Of a DNA stretch of 64,000 nt, positions 1 to 8,844 are shown one piece after another. Position numbers and translations under genes: made by a program. The notes beneath the pieces are model-generated. The model was given only the letters and a program-made list of their open reading frames with translations, was not told the origin of the DNA and made no database searches. The stretch is from Istiophorus platypterus (lineage: Eukaryota; Chordata; Actinopteri; Istiophoriformes; Istiophoridae). The stretch covers positions 8,591,143 to 8,655,142 of the forward strand of contig CM029116.1 in NCBI GenBank assembly GCA_016859345.1. Reading direction: 5' to 3'. Each line of letters begins with the position of its first letter. The first letter of the stretch is position 1.

Positions 1-279
1 TGGTGCAACACTAAATATAGCATCGAGAGTGCCGTCGCAAGAGCCAGGCTGATTCGTCCAAGCAGAGAGGATTATTAAGCCAGACGATGCAATGCCCAGC
101 TGAGCCCCTACTCACTCCGAGCATGGGGCAGACGAGAGAGCCGGCCTGCGCTCTGACACCTCTCCTAAATTCATCATCCTCAGCTTCATATCGGGCAGAG
201 CAGGTATTTCTGGTAAATCCCAGTGCTGCACTCCATTCTGGCTCACTCATCAATAGACAAGTTTGCCTCTTCTCCACAG

Positions 280-323
280 TTTTCGCCCTCAGAGGCCCTT
301 TACCCAGTTCATACAGTGCTGAG
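280..323 (+). CDS. KIAA0753: KIAA0753 probable internal coding exon
   Basis: A 44-base candidate exon. The acceptor is the pyrimidine-rich tract ending in ccacag at 279, and the donor is GAG|gtaatg at 324. Read in the frame starting at 280 it gives FSPSEALYPVHTVL plus two bases of an Arg codon, which the first base of the next exon (394) completes, so the phase agrees. The frame is closed upstream by a stop at 214-216, so the exon cannot reach back much further. The 70-base intron that follows is very short but acceptable in a fish gene. I have no family match for these residues: the call rests on splice signals and phase only. A different acceptor, or no exon here, remains possible. Confidence 0.5.
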
Positions 324-393
324 GTAATGAAAAGGTGTCATAGATATCTAGCTGTTGCCTTCTCTAAGTGAGCATCCTCCTGTGTTTCCACAG

Positions 394-621
394 ATTTCTG
401 TCTGACAACAGCCTAACAGAAGACGCGTCCCAAGATGAGCACCAGCCCAGAAACAGCACCGTGTTCCCGGGCCCAGCAGAGAGAAGCAGGGGGACTGTTA
501 TCTCTGTGCCAGGCAGCATGCTGAGAAGCATCCGGCGGTACCGGGAAGACTACGAGGCCTACCTACGTGTTGTGGCCCACGAGGCCGTTGGCAGCTTCAA
601 CCCCTGGGCCATTGCAAACGG
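394..621 (+). CDS. KIAA0753: KIAA0753 (OFIP/moonraker) penultimate coding exon
   Basis: This exon of a centriolar-satellite scaffold protein encodes about 76 residues after an acceptor at tttccacag (391-393) and before the donor gg|gtaaaag (622). The first half is polar and probably disordered. The second half holds the conserved-looking block SMLRSIRRYREDYEAYLRVV followed by HEAVGSFNPWAIA, which I recognise from the C-terminal moonraker region. In mammals the protein binds OFD1 and FOR20 and supports centriole duplication and ciliogenesis; human defects cause oral-facial-digital and Joubert-type disease (recalled knowledge). It begins with the last base of a codon and ends with the first two bases of a Gly codon completed at 2419. 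Position next to PITPNM3 in the same orientation matches human 17p13 as I remember it. Confidence 0.85.
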
Positions 622-2418
622 GTAAAAGACTAACATACAAGGCAACAAGTAAAGGTTTCCTAACATCTCTCTGGATGTCAGAAACTGTAGTTAATGGTGC
701 TAAAAATACATACAGTAATTGTTTTTTCCCCTTTCTTGAAGGTTTTATGAAAATATTCTCTCGTCATAATAGCAATACCACATGCTCAGGTTTTCTAACC
801 AGAGCTACATAGCAGCAACATTTGTCCTTGCCGCTGCCCATCTTTGTCCGTAGACGTGTTTAATCGACATAATGTAAAGGCTGAAGAGCTTTCTCTGAGA
901 GGATCATGCAGAGTTTATGTTTTGCATACCATGTCTATGGTCTTCACTGTTGTTCCTCTCTCCCACTCAGAAATTTGCATACTTCACAGAATTCTAAAAT
1001 TGGTGCAGTGCAGAATATGGAAGACTCACTCTCATCTTTGTGAACAACCTTTTGATATATCAGTTGTTAACTTTTGAAACATTTTCAAGGGATTGCGAGG
1101 ACCTCAATTTATGATTTTTTTATCCATTTTTTTTCCCTTAGAGTTGAAAAATACTGCTGCCCAGTCCCAGCCATGGGGTCTGGCTGTGTGTCACTGGCTC
1201 ATTATCAGTCCCACATCAATGAACCAAAGTGTTCAAGATACAGATCTATACTTTTCTGAATTTGGGACAAAAAGGGATATTTTCTAAGTAGAACTCATCC
1301 AGTTATCTCAGTGTTTTTGGAGAGAGAAAACATACATATAGGTTTGTACACCCACCCTTTGCCAATTCTGACACAGTTCAGAGACCCACCCGTGATGAGG
1401 TAGTAATGAGCAGCCCGGTGACGCTGTGGGATCACACCAAATGGAGGATCTCATTTATTCCGTCTGCGTAAAAAAAGCACAATTTCAAAATACTCCAAAA
1501 ACCACAAAATCCAAACTACAAATAATAGTTCAGTGGTTGGATGGACTTTCACTGTTTTCACTGTTTTTTCCTACATTTATATCAGTATTGTTCTGTATAA
1601 TAACATGCGTTAATTAACTGAGTTTTTTTTTTTGTTCAGATTTCATCATATTTGGAGCATGAATGTGAAGGGTAATTCAGTAAGGCTAAGAAGGCCTTTA
1701 GTTTATTAGTGTTATTAATATTTCCCAATGGTTGTTCCCAATCCATAATGGTGGATTCTTAACAGTGTTCTAACCTGTATCCAGTGCTGTTAGCAAAGCC
1801 TTTTTGTATTGACTGCCCAAAGGAACGGGTAGTTCAAAAAGACACAATTACTCTGAGTGTTGTGTTGCACTGACAGCCTAATGATTTGACATTTTTGGGG
1901 CTCTCTGAGAGTGTACACCACTTTCACTTATCTGCTACGTCCTTGCCTCAGTCTGTGTGTATGTGTTGACCTGGATAATGATCAAAACACTGAACTTTAG
2001 CTTGGTGCCGCAACCGGCTCATCAGGCTTTTGAGTTATTTTCCTTCGTTTTGAGCTTTTTAAGGCAAGGCTCAAATTTCACTCAGTTTTTCCATGTCTGA
2101 TTCTGAAAGCCAGTGGAAACACTGGTCAGGAAAAACGTGCTTTAATCAGACCTGTAGGGTTTTTGCAGGTGATGGTACTAGACTGATATTTTCTTTCTTA
2201 TATGAAAAATTATAACATTAATCAACTGTAGAATCCTTAGTTGTCACGTGAATTTAATTGTAATATATGGCCTTTTTTCACTTGTTGTGATACAAACGGG
2301 TGTTTTCAGATGTTAGACTCAGACTTTCCAATCAATTTTGATTTTGTATATGTTTATTGAACTTTTAAAAAATGAAAGTTTTGGCAGTATGGTTTAAAAT
2401 GTCTCAAACATCCCACAG
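622..2418 (+). other. KIAA0753: KIAA0753 last intron
   Basis: A 1.8 kb AT-rich intron between the penultimate and last exons. It has a GT donor at 622 and an AG acceptor (tcccacag) ending at 2418. I see no coding signal, RNA gene or clear mobile element in it. The open frames on both strands look like chance. Confidence 0.75.
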
Positions 2419-2572
2419 CCTTGCAGAGGAGCTGCTGTCTGAGGCTCTGGCTGATGTGGCAGCAGAGTTTCAGGACGTTGTGGAGGAGTACGCCGAGGCC
2501 GTCTTCACCTCAGAGTTTCTTCAGCCGATGCAGTCACCTCCTGCTCCAGCTGCAGCTTTGGTCAGCCAGTAG
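2419..2572 (+). CDS. KIAA0753: KIAA0753 terminal coding exon with stop codon
   Basis: The last coding exon of KIAA0753. It starts after tcccacag, completes the Gly codon begun at 620-621, and runs LAEELLSEALADVAAEFQDV, then VEEYAEAVFTSEFLQPM and an Ala/Pro-rich tail before TAG at 2570-2572. The acidic, helical LAEEL...ALADVAAEFQD...YAEAVFTSEF stretch is the conserved C-terminal end of the moonraker family as I remember it, and follows directly on the FNPWAIA block of the previous exon. With the neighbouring PITPNM3 in the expected order and orientation, the identity is well supported, although no alignment was run. The window holds only the C-terminal ~145 residues of a protein of roughly 950-1000 residues in mammals. 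Confidence 0.88.
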
Positions 2573-3064
2573 GATGTTACAAGCATCATGGATGTAGCAG
2601 TTTCTTACAGATTACTTTAATAGGTATTTATTCCGATGGAGAATCTGCATTTTGGATCAGATTCGTTGACCAAGGACTTTGATTATTCACTATTTTTCTA
2701 TAGTTTTGTAAGTGTCATAAGTGTTTATATTGTTTCAGAATGGAACTCCTATTATTTTCATATACGCAGAACTGAAAATGACAATATATGACATTATTTA
2801 AGTGGGATTGTAGATATTTTAATGCTGCTGCAGCAGATGAGATTGTTGAATTTCACACAGAGCATTAGTCACATTACTCTTTATGGCCCATCTGTATCTA
2901 TGATTGAATTCCTCTGGGAAAGTTAGTTTAGTTTAGATAAGCTAGGAGAGACCATCATGACATTACAGAGGATTATAAGATTACCACCCTCCCCTTGCAC
3001 TGGGTTTAAATCTCCCTGAGGATTACTCACACTTTCTATTTTCACATCAGAATATGGAAATAAA
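2573..3064 (+). other. KIAA0753: KIAA0753 3' UTR with candidate poly(A) signal
   Basis: AT-rich sequence after the stop codon. The first AATAAA hexamer that I find is at 3059-3064; another lies at 3379-3384, so the true end of the transcript is uncertain. No open frame or other gene is evident here. Confidence 0.5.
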
Positions 3065-5194
3065 TTAATTGCATATGGTCTCCACCAAAATGATGCAGGA
3101 TAAGATCATGTATTTAATCTACTGTAACTTGATTTCCTCCTTTGCCTCAATAGCTAAATAATGGGTATAAACACAGCAAAAGGCTTTACTTCATCTATCT
3201 CACTGGTTAATGTTTTATCCCAGTAAGTTATGTTGAGTAGTCAGGAGAGGAAGTACAGGAGAGTACAGGAGAGGAAAGAGTAATGCGTGTAGACTTGAAG
3301 GGTCTTCTTTTTAGGGTTTATTTTTTACGATCTTTTTAATGCATTTCTTCATTTCTGTTCAATTTTTCCACAGAGCCAAATAAATTATGCCCCCCCCCCA
3401 AAAAAAAAATATAAATCCTGCATAATCATGGTGTAAAGTGTCAGTTTTGAAGGAAAAATAAATATAGCAGACTTGGGCGATATGCAAGAAAATATCTGGG
3501 TCCCTTGAGAGTAACATGAAAGCCATGAAGACAGAGCAGAGGGGACACATCCAGATGTTGTGCTGGCCTGTGGGGACCAGCCAATGACAGGGGACATACA
3601 GTGACTGAATGAATTAGCTCACATTGAATCAGCTGCCCCTATTTTCTCTCAGGCTGGGTTGTGTGTGGGTGTCAGAATACGTGCAGGCCTTCACAAGCTG
3701 GAACGCAGTGCAAATTTCTTCCTTTCGATCTAGGACAAATAGAAATCGGTAGGCTCGAAGCGAAGGGAGTGTTGTTGTCTTTACACTGACATAAAGAGCT
3801 GAGGTTGCTCTGACATTGGGGAATGGGAAACATTTAACAAATTAGATTACTATGTTAATTTTTAAAGACCTAACTTCTAATCACTTTACATTGTTATGGT
3901 TCAAACATTTTAAAAGTGTCCACCAATAGACCTTTAAAAGAAAACCAAGCAGAATGTACTCTAATTTCACTTTAGCCCTCTCAGCAGTTACCACTTAGCA
4001 TTCGACTGAGAAACTGTTTTGTCAGCACACCAGAGAACAGTGAAATCAGTTCTGTACTTCATTTCCTTTTTATATATATTTTTTATGGATGGAGAACATT
4101 GCAGTAATGCCAAAATGAATTTAAAAGTTTTTGACTCGCTTGTATATATTGATTTTTCTGGGCTACAGCTGTAACCAAGCACGAAAACAGCTGTTCCTGT
4201 GAAAAGACCAGAATGACTATGTTCCACATGGTTATAATTTCAAATGGTCGGAGAGGTTCGACCTTGCCTCCAGCCAGCACTGACTCATAATCAGAGCTAA
4301 TTTCAGAATTAGTGAGGACACAGACGGCCGCATATATTCATGATGCGTTGAGGGGGCATCTTGCCACGCAGGTACATCAATGATGTTTTGTGACATTTGG
4401 CTTTGTTTCAGAACCTTTTCTGCTGATGCTCGGCATTTACATCAGATGGGTATGAGTTCCCATGGCTTACCAGTCATTTTTTTCGGGGGTATTCTGTTTC
4501 TGCTGAGACAACCGTCTTCAATCTGCGGTCTGTCATGCAAATACAGGCATTGTTTGTATTTTATAAAGAACATTGCGCATTGCAAGGTCCTTTTAGTCAA
4601 ATTATTTCAAGGCTTTGTTTGTCTCATGTCTCATAGAACACCTGCAACCAAAGAGCAGCTTTTTATCAATGCAGTCACAGCTTGGCTTTGTCGGGCAGCT
4701 GCTAGTTATGAAGTCATTGTTTGAAACAAGTAAAGAAACAGAGAGCCAGCTAAACTCAAACTGATGGATTTATCTGCCAGCCTCAAAGCAGATGTGCGTC
4801 AGCGGTAAAGTGGATACAATAAAGTTATGTAGAAAAGCTCAGTGTTTTTCATCATGGTTTTATTGCTGTGCAAGATGCGGCGGAGAACAGACTCTGACGT
4901 ACAGAGTAGCTCGCTTCAGCGGCGGGAGCAGCATGACCTTTTTCCCCTCACTGGTGGATCACTCATCAACTTTCTGCTTTTCAACAATTGTTAAATTGAA
5001 CAAAGAGCTTATGAGCTAAAGCCAACCACTACCTGCAGAGCTAAGCTTGCGCTGTTTATTTTATGATTAGTGATCAAAGCAAAATCAGCCGTGTTCTTTG
5101 TCGATTCTAAAAAGAAATGGATTCAAAGGGGATTTCATAAAATAGTCTTTGATATCATGTTTGATCAAAGCATGGAAGACGTATTCATATTCTT

Positions 5195-5655
5195 TACTAG
5201 AAGTGGCACTACCACAGTGTCGAAATAGTCAATTATTAAGTAAAAGTCCTGCATTTAAAAATTAAATATTAAAAAAAAAAATATAGCCTACTGAATGTGT
5301 CAAAAATAAAAGTATTCACAAAACCAGCTTCTGTCAGAGTGCCAGATATTACAATTTTGGATAAATACAATGAACTTGTAAGCAGCATGTTACAGTTTTA
5401 GAAGGTCCAAGTGTAACTAATTCTAACTAATTGTATGCTGTTTAGGCCTTTAATCTATAATGAAATTTCAAATCTAATAACATATTTTGTACATCAAATC
5501 CTGATCTGCAAAGTAAACCACAGACTGCAACTGTGAAATAAATAAATGTAGAGGAGTAAAGGGTACAATATTTCCCTCTAAATGTACTAAAAAGTACCAT
5601 AAAATATAAATAGCCTACTTGAGCGAAGTACGAGTATCTCAAGATTGCATTTCAA
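5195..5655 (+). repeat. Teleost interspersed repeat (aagtaaaagtcctgcattt family)
   Basis: I recognise phrases of a very common fish repeat in order: AAGTAAAAGTCCTGCATTT at about 5240, 'aatctgcaaagtaa' as a diverged copy near 5505, 'aaataaatgtagaggagtaa' near 5537, 'tacaatatttccctct' near 5564 and 'gagcgaagtac' near 5622. These occur in the same order in many percomorph genomes as I recall. There is no coding capacity, so it is a non-autonomous element. The boundaries are approximate. Confidence 0.7.
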
Positions 5656-7221
5656 TATTTCACAGCAAGGACAAAGAGGGTCACAGCAAGAGAACAAAGT
5701 GTCTTTTTAAATAGCTGCAGTAGAAAAGTGTAATAAAATCTGTGTGACACAGCCCAGCAGTTATGACTCAACTATACCTGAGTGTGAAATAGAAATGCCA
5801 CTTCCACTATCTCACCTTGTGTAGGAATGTTCCGACACGAGGGCTGAAGAATATTTCAGTGTACGTGCAGAAAACACTGAGCTATTTGTTTGGCGCCATC
5901 AGTTCAACAAAGTTGCTTTTCCACCCGTGAGCCACTAAATTTTTTTGTTTTGTTTTGTTTTGCTTTTTTCACACAGGACACAACAATTAAGCAGTTTGCT
6001 GACTGCGAAGCGTTGCGTTTTGAGACTCCTGAATGGCTCCCACAGAGTCTTACCCTGCTGGAACGGGCCTTGCCCTCACTTTCCTAAAGCCCCGTTGGTT
6101 ATCTGTCACCGGGAACGTCTTTATACACGACTGACTTTCTCTGAGCCTGAACTTTGTTTTGTCAAAGTCTAAGGTTACTATTAATATGAGCTGCCTGGAT
6201 TTTTGCACTCAAATCATCATACTAATGTGCGTTATTCTTTTTTCAAATTTGTTTTCTCAAAAAAAAAAAGAAGAAATTATTCAACAGCGGAGGTTGATGT
6301 ATCATGGGTATCATCAGTCTGCGCTGCAGGGAAGTACAGTACCATTGGAGTTATGTCCTTTGTAGGCATGGAGAAAATCCTTCATACGAAAGAAATTCAT
6401 TTAACTCAATTAGCCATTTTTTTTTCACTTGGATCCAGTCAGTGCAGCCATTTGGTGTAATCAGTGCTATCTGTCTTGGTGGCTTCCTGGCCTTAAGCCT
6501 TTTTCCTATTAGTTTTTCTTGGTGGGATTTCAGCTTAGTGTTCTGGGCCAGAAGAATATTGTCATTGGCTTTCATGATAAATACAAATTGGCTGTGTGTA
6601 TTCCTAGTAGAGTTCGGTAATGCAGCGTCTCCGGTTTTGGATTCCAGAGTGATGGTTCGGCCACAGGCGTTTTCCTCTATCAATATTCATTTGTGTGGAC
6701 GAAGCTGCCAGATGAAGCTCCTACCGGACCATCCTTATGGGACAGCATGACCTCATGTGTGGTCACATATGAGGACGAGGGGGATAAACACGGCAGGTGT
6801 TACGTCACGACCACTTCACGCGCCACGGACTGTAATGTATGCCATAAGCGCACAGCGAGAAAAACCTAATTTACAGCAATTCAGGTCAAAGTACTGCAGC
6901 AGTGCAGCAGTCAAAGATAAGCTTAAAAATGAAATAGAGGCCCCCATTAGGTAAAACATCTGCCAGATTAGACCAGATCTCACAACTGGATTTAAAGGAT
7001 TTAACAGAGGGAACACGATTCACATGCTTTATTTGTATTTTATCCCTAGAAAGACAAAGACGTTGGGGGGGGGGCGCTTCAACGGACGGCTTGATTACGT
7101 CAAAGCCCAAAACCTTTTCCTCTCTGCCTGGGTGACTGCCCCCTACGTGACCAAGGTGGCACCTGCTGCCTCAGTGATGGATGGTTGACTGGTGTGGCGG
7201 CTCTCACCCCTCCATCCTTAG

Positions 7222-7730
7222 GCTGCAGTGATTTAGTGTCCTTCTCTTTAACCTTACACCTCATCTCCTCCCTGTCCTCTTTTATACAGTAGACATTCAA
7301 CAACCTCACTCTGGAGTGGGGAAAAAAAAAAATTATATATACAACCAAGGCTACTTGTGTGACATTACAATGACTTATATGCTTTAAATGTAATATTCTT
7401 TTGTTATTCACATAAAGATTCATTTATATAGTAGATGTTGAACAACCACACTTGAAAGAAGGAGCATACACAACAGTGACAATAAAAAAACCCTAAGCTG
7501 CTTTTTTATCACATATTCTTTGTATTGCCTTTTACATTTCTACAGAAGCTTGTGATTCTGCTGTAATTTAGTGTCATTCTTCTCCTCATCCTCTCCATAT
7601 CCTCTTTTATATAATGGATTTGCCACAACCACACCCTAGGTAGGGCAAAGAAACATAGAGGCTACTGGTGTGACACCCACGATGACTTTGATCTGCTTTA
7701 AGTTTAATATACCGTGTAATTCCTCTGATA
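7222..7730. repeat. Three-unit diverged tandem repeat upstream of PITPNM3
   Basis: A motif of the form tttatayagtagay..ttcaacaaccrcactc recurs at 7280, 7422 and 7605, so the spacing is about 142 and 183 bases. The first and third units also share 'atttagtgtc.ttcttctc' upstream (7230 and 7564) and 'ggctactkgtgtgacay' downstream (7349 and 7660). The copies are strongly diverged, so the duplication is old. The array ends about 250 bases before the CpG-rich promoter. Confidence 0.65.
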
Positions 7731-8073
7731 TTTCTGTCAGGAGTTGTGATTCTGTCCCAGTAGATCCAATGGAACCTTTCAAACTATTTACTTAAAATCT
7801 ACGTGCCAGTGTCAACATCTCCCACTGGCAAAAGCTTTTCCCATCATGGCCCCCTTTTTTCCCCCCAGTGTCTCTGATGCATGGGGAAGCTTTTTTCTTT
7901 TTCGTCGTCCATAATACATATTCTTGAGTGATTTGTTTTTAAGCCAAGTCAGAAAACGGTGACGGGAAAGAGCCCGGACGCCCTTCAGCAGCCGCAGCCG
8001 CGGACGTGAGCGCACCGCTGGAGGCAGTCGAGCTGCAGACCGGGGTTTGTTTGGAGGAACTCCGGCTGATGTT

Positions 8074-8147
8074 GGAGAGGAGAGGAGAGGAGAGGAGAGG
8101 AGGAGAGAGGAGGAGAGAGGAGAGGAGAGCGGGGGGGAGACGCGGGC
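8074..8147 (+). repeat. GGAGA-type polypurine tract
   Basis: A run of GGAGA/GGAGAGA units followed by CGGGGGGGAGA, almost pure purine on the + strand for about 70 bases. It lies just upstream of the predicted 5' UTR. Such mirror-like polypurine tracts can form triplex or G-quadruplex structures. Confidence 0.8.
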
Positions 8148-8573
8148 TGCTGGGTGGGCATGACATGTGAGCCAAGTCTGCACAGATACAACAAATACCC
8201 AAAGTATGTCTGCGGCAGGGGCGGGTCGATGCTCTGAGGGACTTGACACAGGTGAATGAGCACAGCTGCGGATCCTCCTCTTCTTCTTTCGTCTTTCCTT
8301 TTCTGTTTTTGTTGTTTTTGTTTTTTGGTTAAATCCCGCTCTCTCCGCGGCGAGAGGACGCCGACGCGGCAGCTGTAGCTCCCCGGTGGTGCCCGCTTCA
8401 CCCCCCTGCGTCGGTCTGGCAGGCGTCAAGGTGCAGCAGGCGGGAGAGGGACGGGGGGAAGAGCCGCCGCCGTCTGAGCAACTATCCGGCACCGACGCCG
8501 CCGTGCGGAACGAGGCGACGGCGTTTGCCGAGAGAGACACCGCAGAAGGCAGAGACGCGGGGGAGAGGACACT

Positions 8574-8598
8574 ATGTCAAAGGAGGCGAGAGGAAAAG
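8574..8598 (+). CDS. PITPNM3: PITPNM3 (Nir1) first coding exon
   Basis: The start codon ATG at 8574 opens MSKEARGK plus one base before the donor AAAAG|gtaaag at 8599. The exon is supported by its place inside the CpG island, a good donor, and exact phase agreement with the next recognisable exon (the first base of a Gly codon here, two bases at 24974-24975). An in-frame ATG this close to the donor gives a short basic N-terminus comparable to the start of mammalian PITPNM3, which is also short and basic as I recall. Residues are poorly conserved, so the precise start is the least certain part of the gene. Unlike PITPNM1 and PITPNM2, PITPNM3 lacks the N-terminal PITP lipid-transfer domain; the absence of exons for it in the 16 kb that follow fits that. 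Confidence 0.7.
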
Positions 8599-8630
8599 GT
8601 AAAGGGCTGGTGGTGGTGGTCGTTGAGGGT

Positions 8631-8644
8631 GGGGGGGGGGGGGG
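8631..8644 (+). repeat. Poly-G run 32 bases after the intron 1 donor
   Basis: Fourteen consecutive G preceded by ggtggtggtggtcgttgagggt. Together they form a G-rich stretch of about 40 bases at the very start of intron 1, able to form G-quadruplexes in DNA or nascent RNA. Confidence 0.85.
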
Positions 8645-8811
8645 CACTCATGCATGCGTGGTCCGGTGCTAACAGGTAGAAAACCCGCGCCGAGGGCTGC
8701 TGGCGCGCTCCGCCGCGTGTTGCACGGATGGAGGCGATCTGCAGGAATGCGCGACGGTCGGGACGGACCGATGCCCGTCAAACTGCACAGCCCCGCTGCG
8801 TCCCTCCGTAC

Positions 8812-8844
8812 CCATCCATCCATCCATCCATCCATCCATCCATC
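8812..8844 (+). repeat. CATC tetranucleotide microsatellite
   Basis: About eight uninterrupted copies of CATC ending in a variant (catctatctg), located in intron 1 within the CpG-rich region. Confidence 0.9.

Larger units (their letters stand above)
3065..7930. other. Intergenic region between KIAA0753 and PITPNM3
   Basis: About 4.9 kb with no supportable gene. It contains a C10/A9 homopolymer block near 3391-3410, a fish interspersed repeat (5195-5655) and a three-unit tandem repeat (7222-7730). Overlapping open frames on opposite strands around 6304-6750 have no splice context and no family resemblance. The distance between the two same-strand genes is short for vertebrates, so regulatory elements for PITPNM3 may lie here, but none can be named. 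Confidence 0.6.

Noticed and set aside
1..78. Open frame from the window start (…SAVARARLIRPSREDY) that could be an earlier KIAA0753 exon
   Set aside because: It ends in a stop at 76-78 without a usable donor nearby, and I could not match the residues to the family.
4380..4724. 114-residue Cys/Phe-rich open frame in the intergenic region
   Set aside because: No domain, no conserved features, no promoter or splice evidence. Its composition follows the local AT-rich DNA.
6304..6750. 148-residue open frame on the + strand with a 110-residue frame on the - strand inside it
   Set aside because: No splice context, no recognisable domain, no CpG or promoter signal, and mutually overlapping frames of similar quality. 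Chance frames are more likely.
7812..8540. 242-residue open frame on the - strand across the CpG island
   Set aside because: Low-complexity Ser/Pro/Leu and Arg-rich protein caused by G+C-rich and GGAGA sequence. It lies antisense to the PITPNM3 5' region with no family resemblance.
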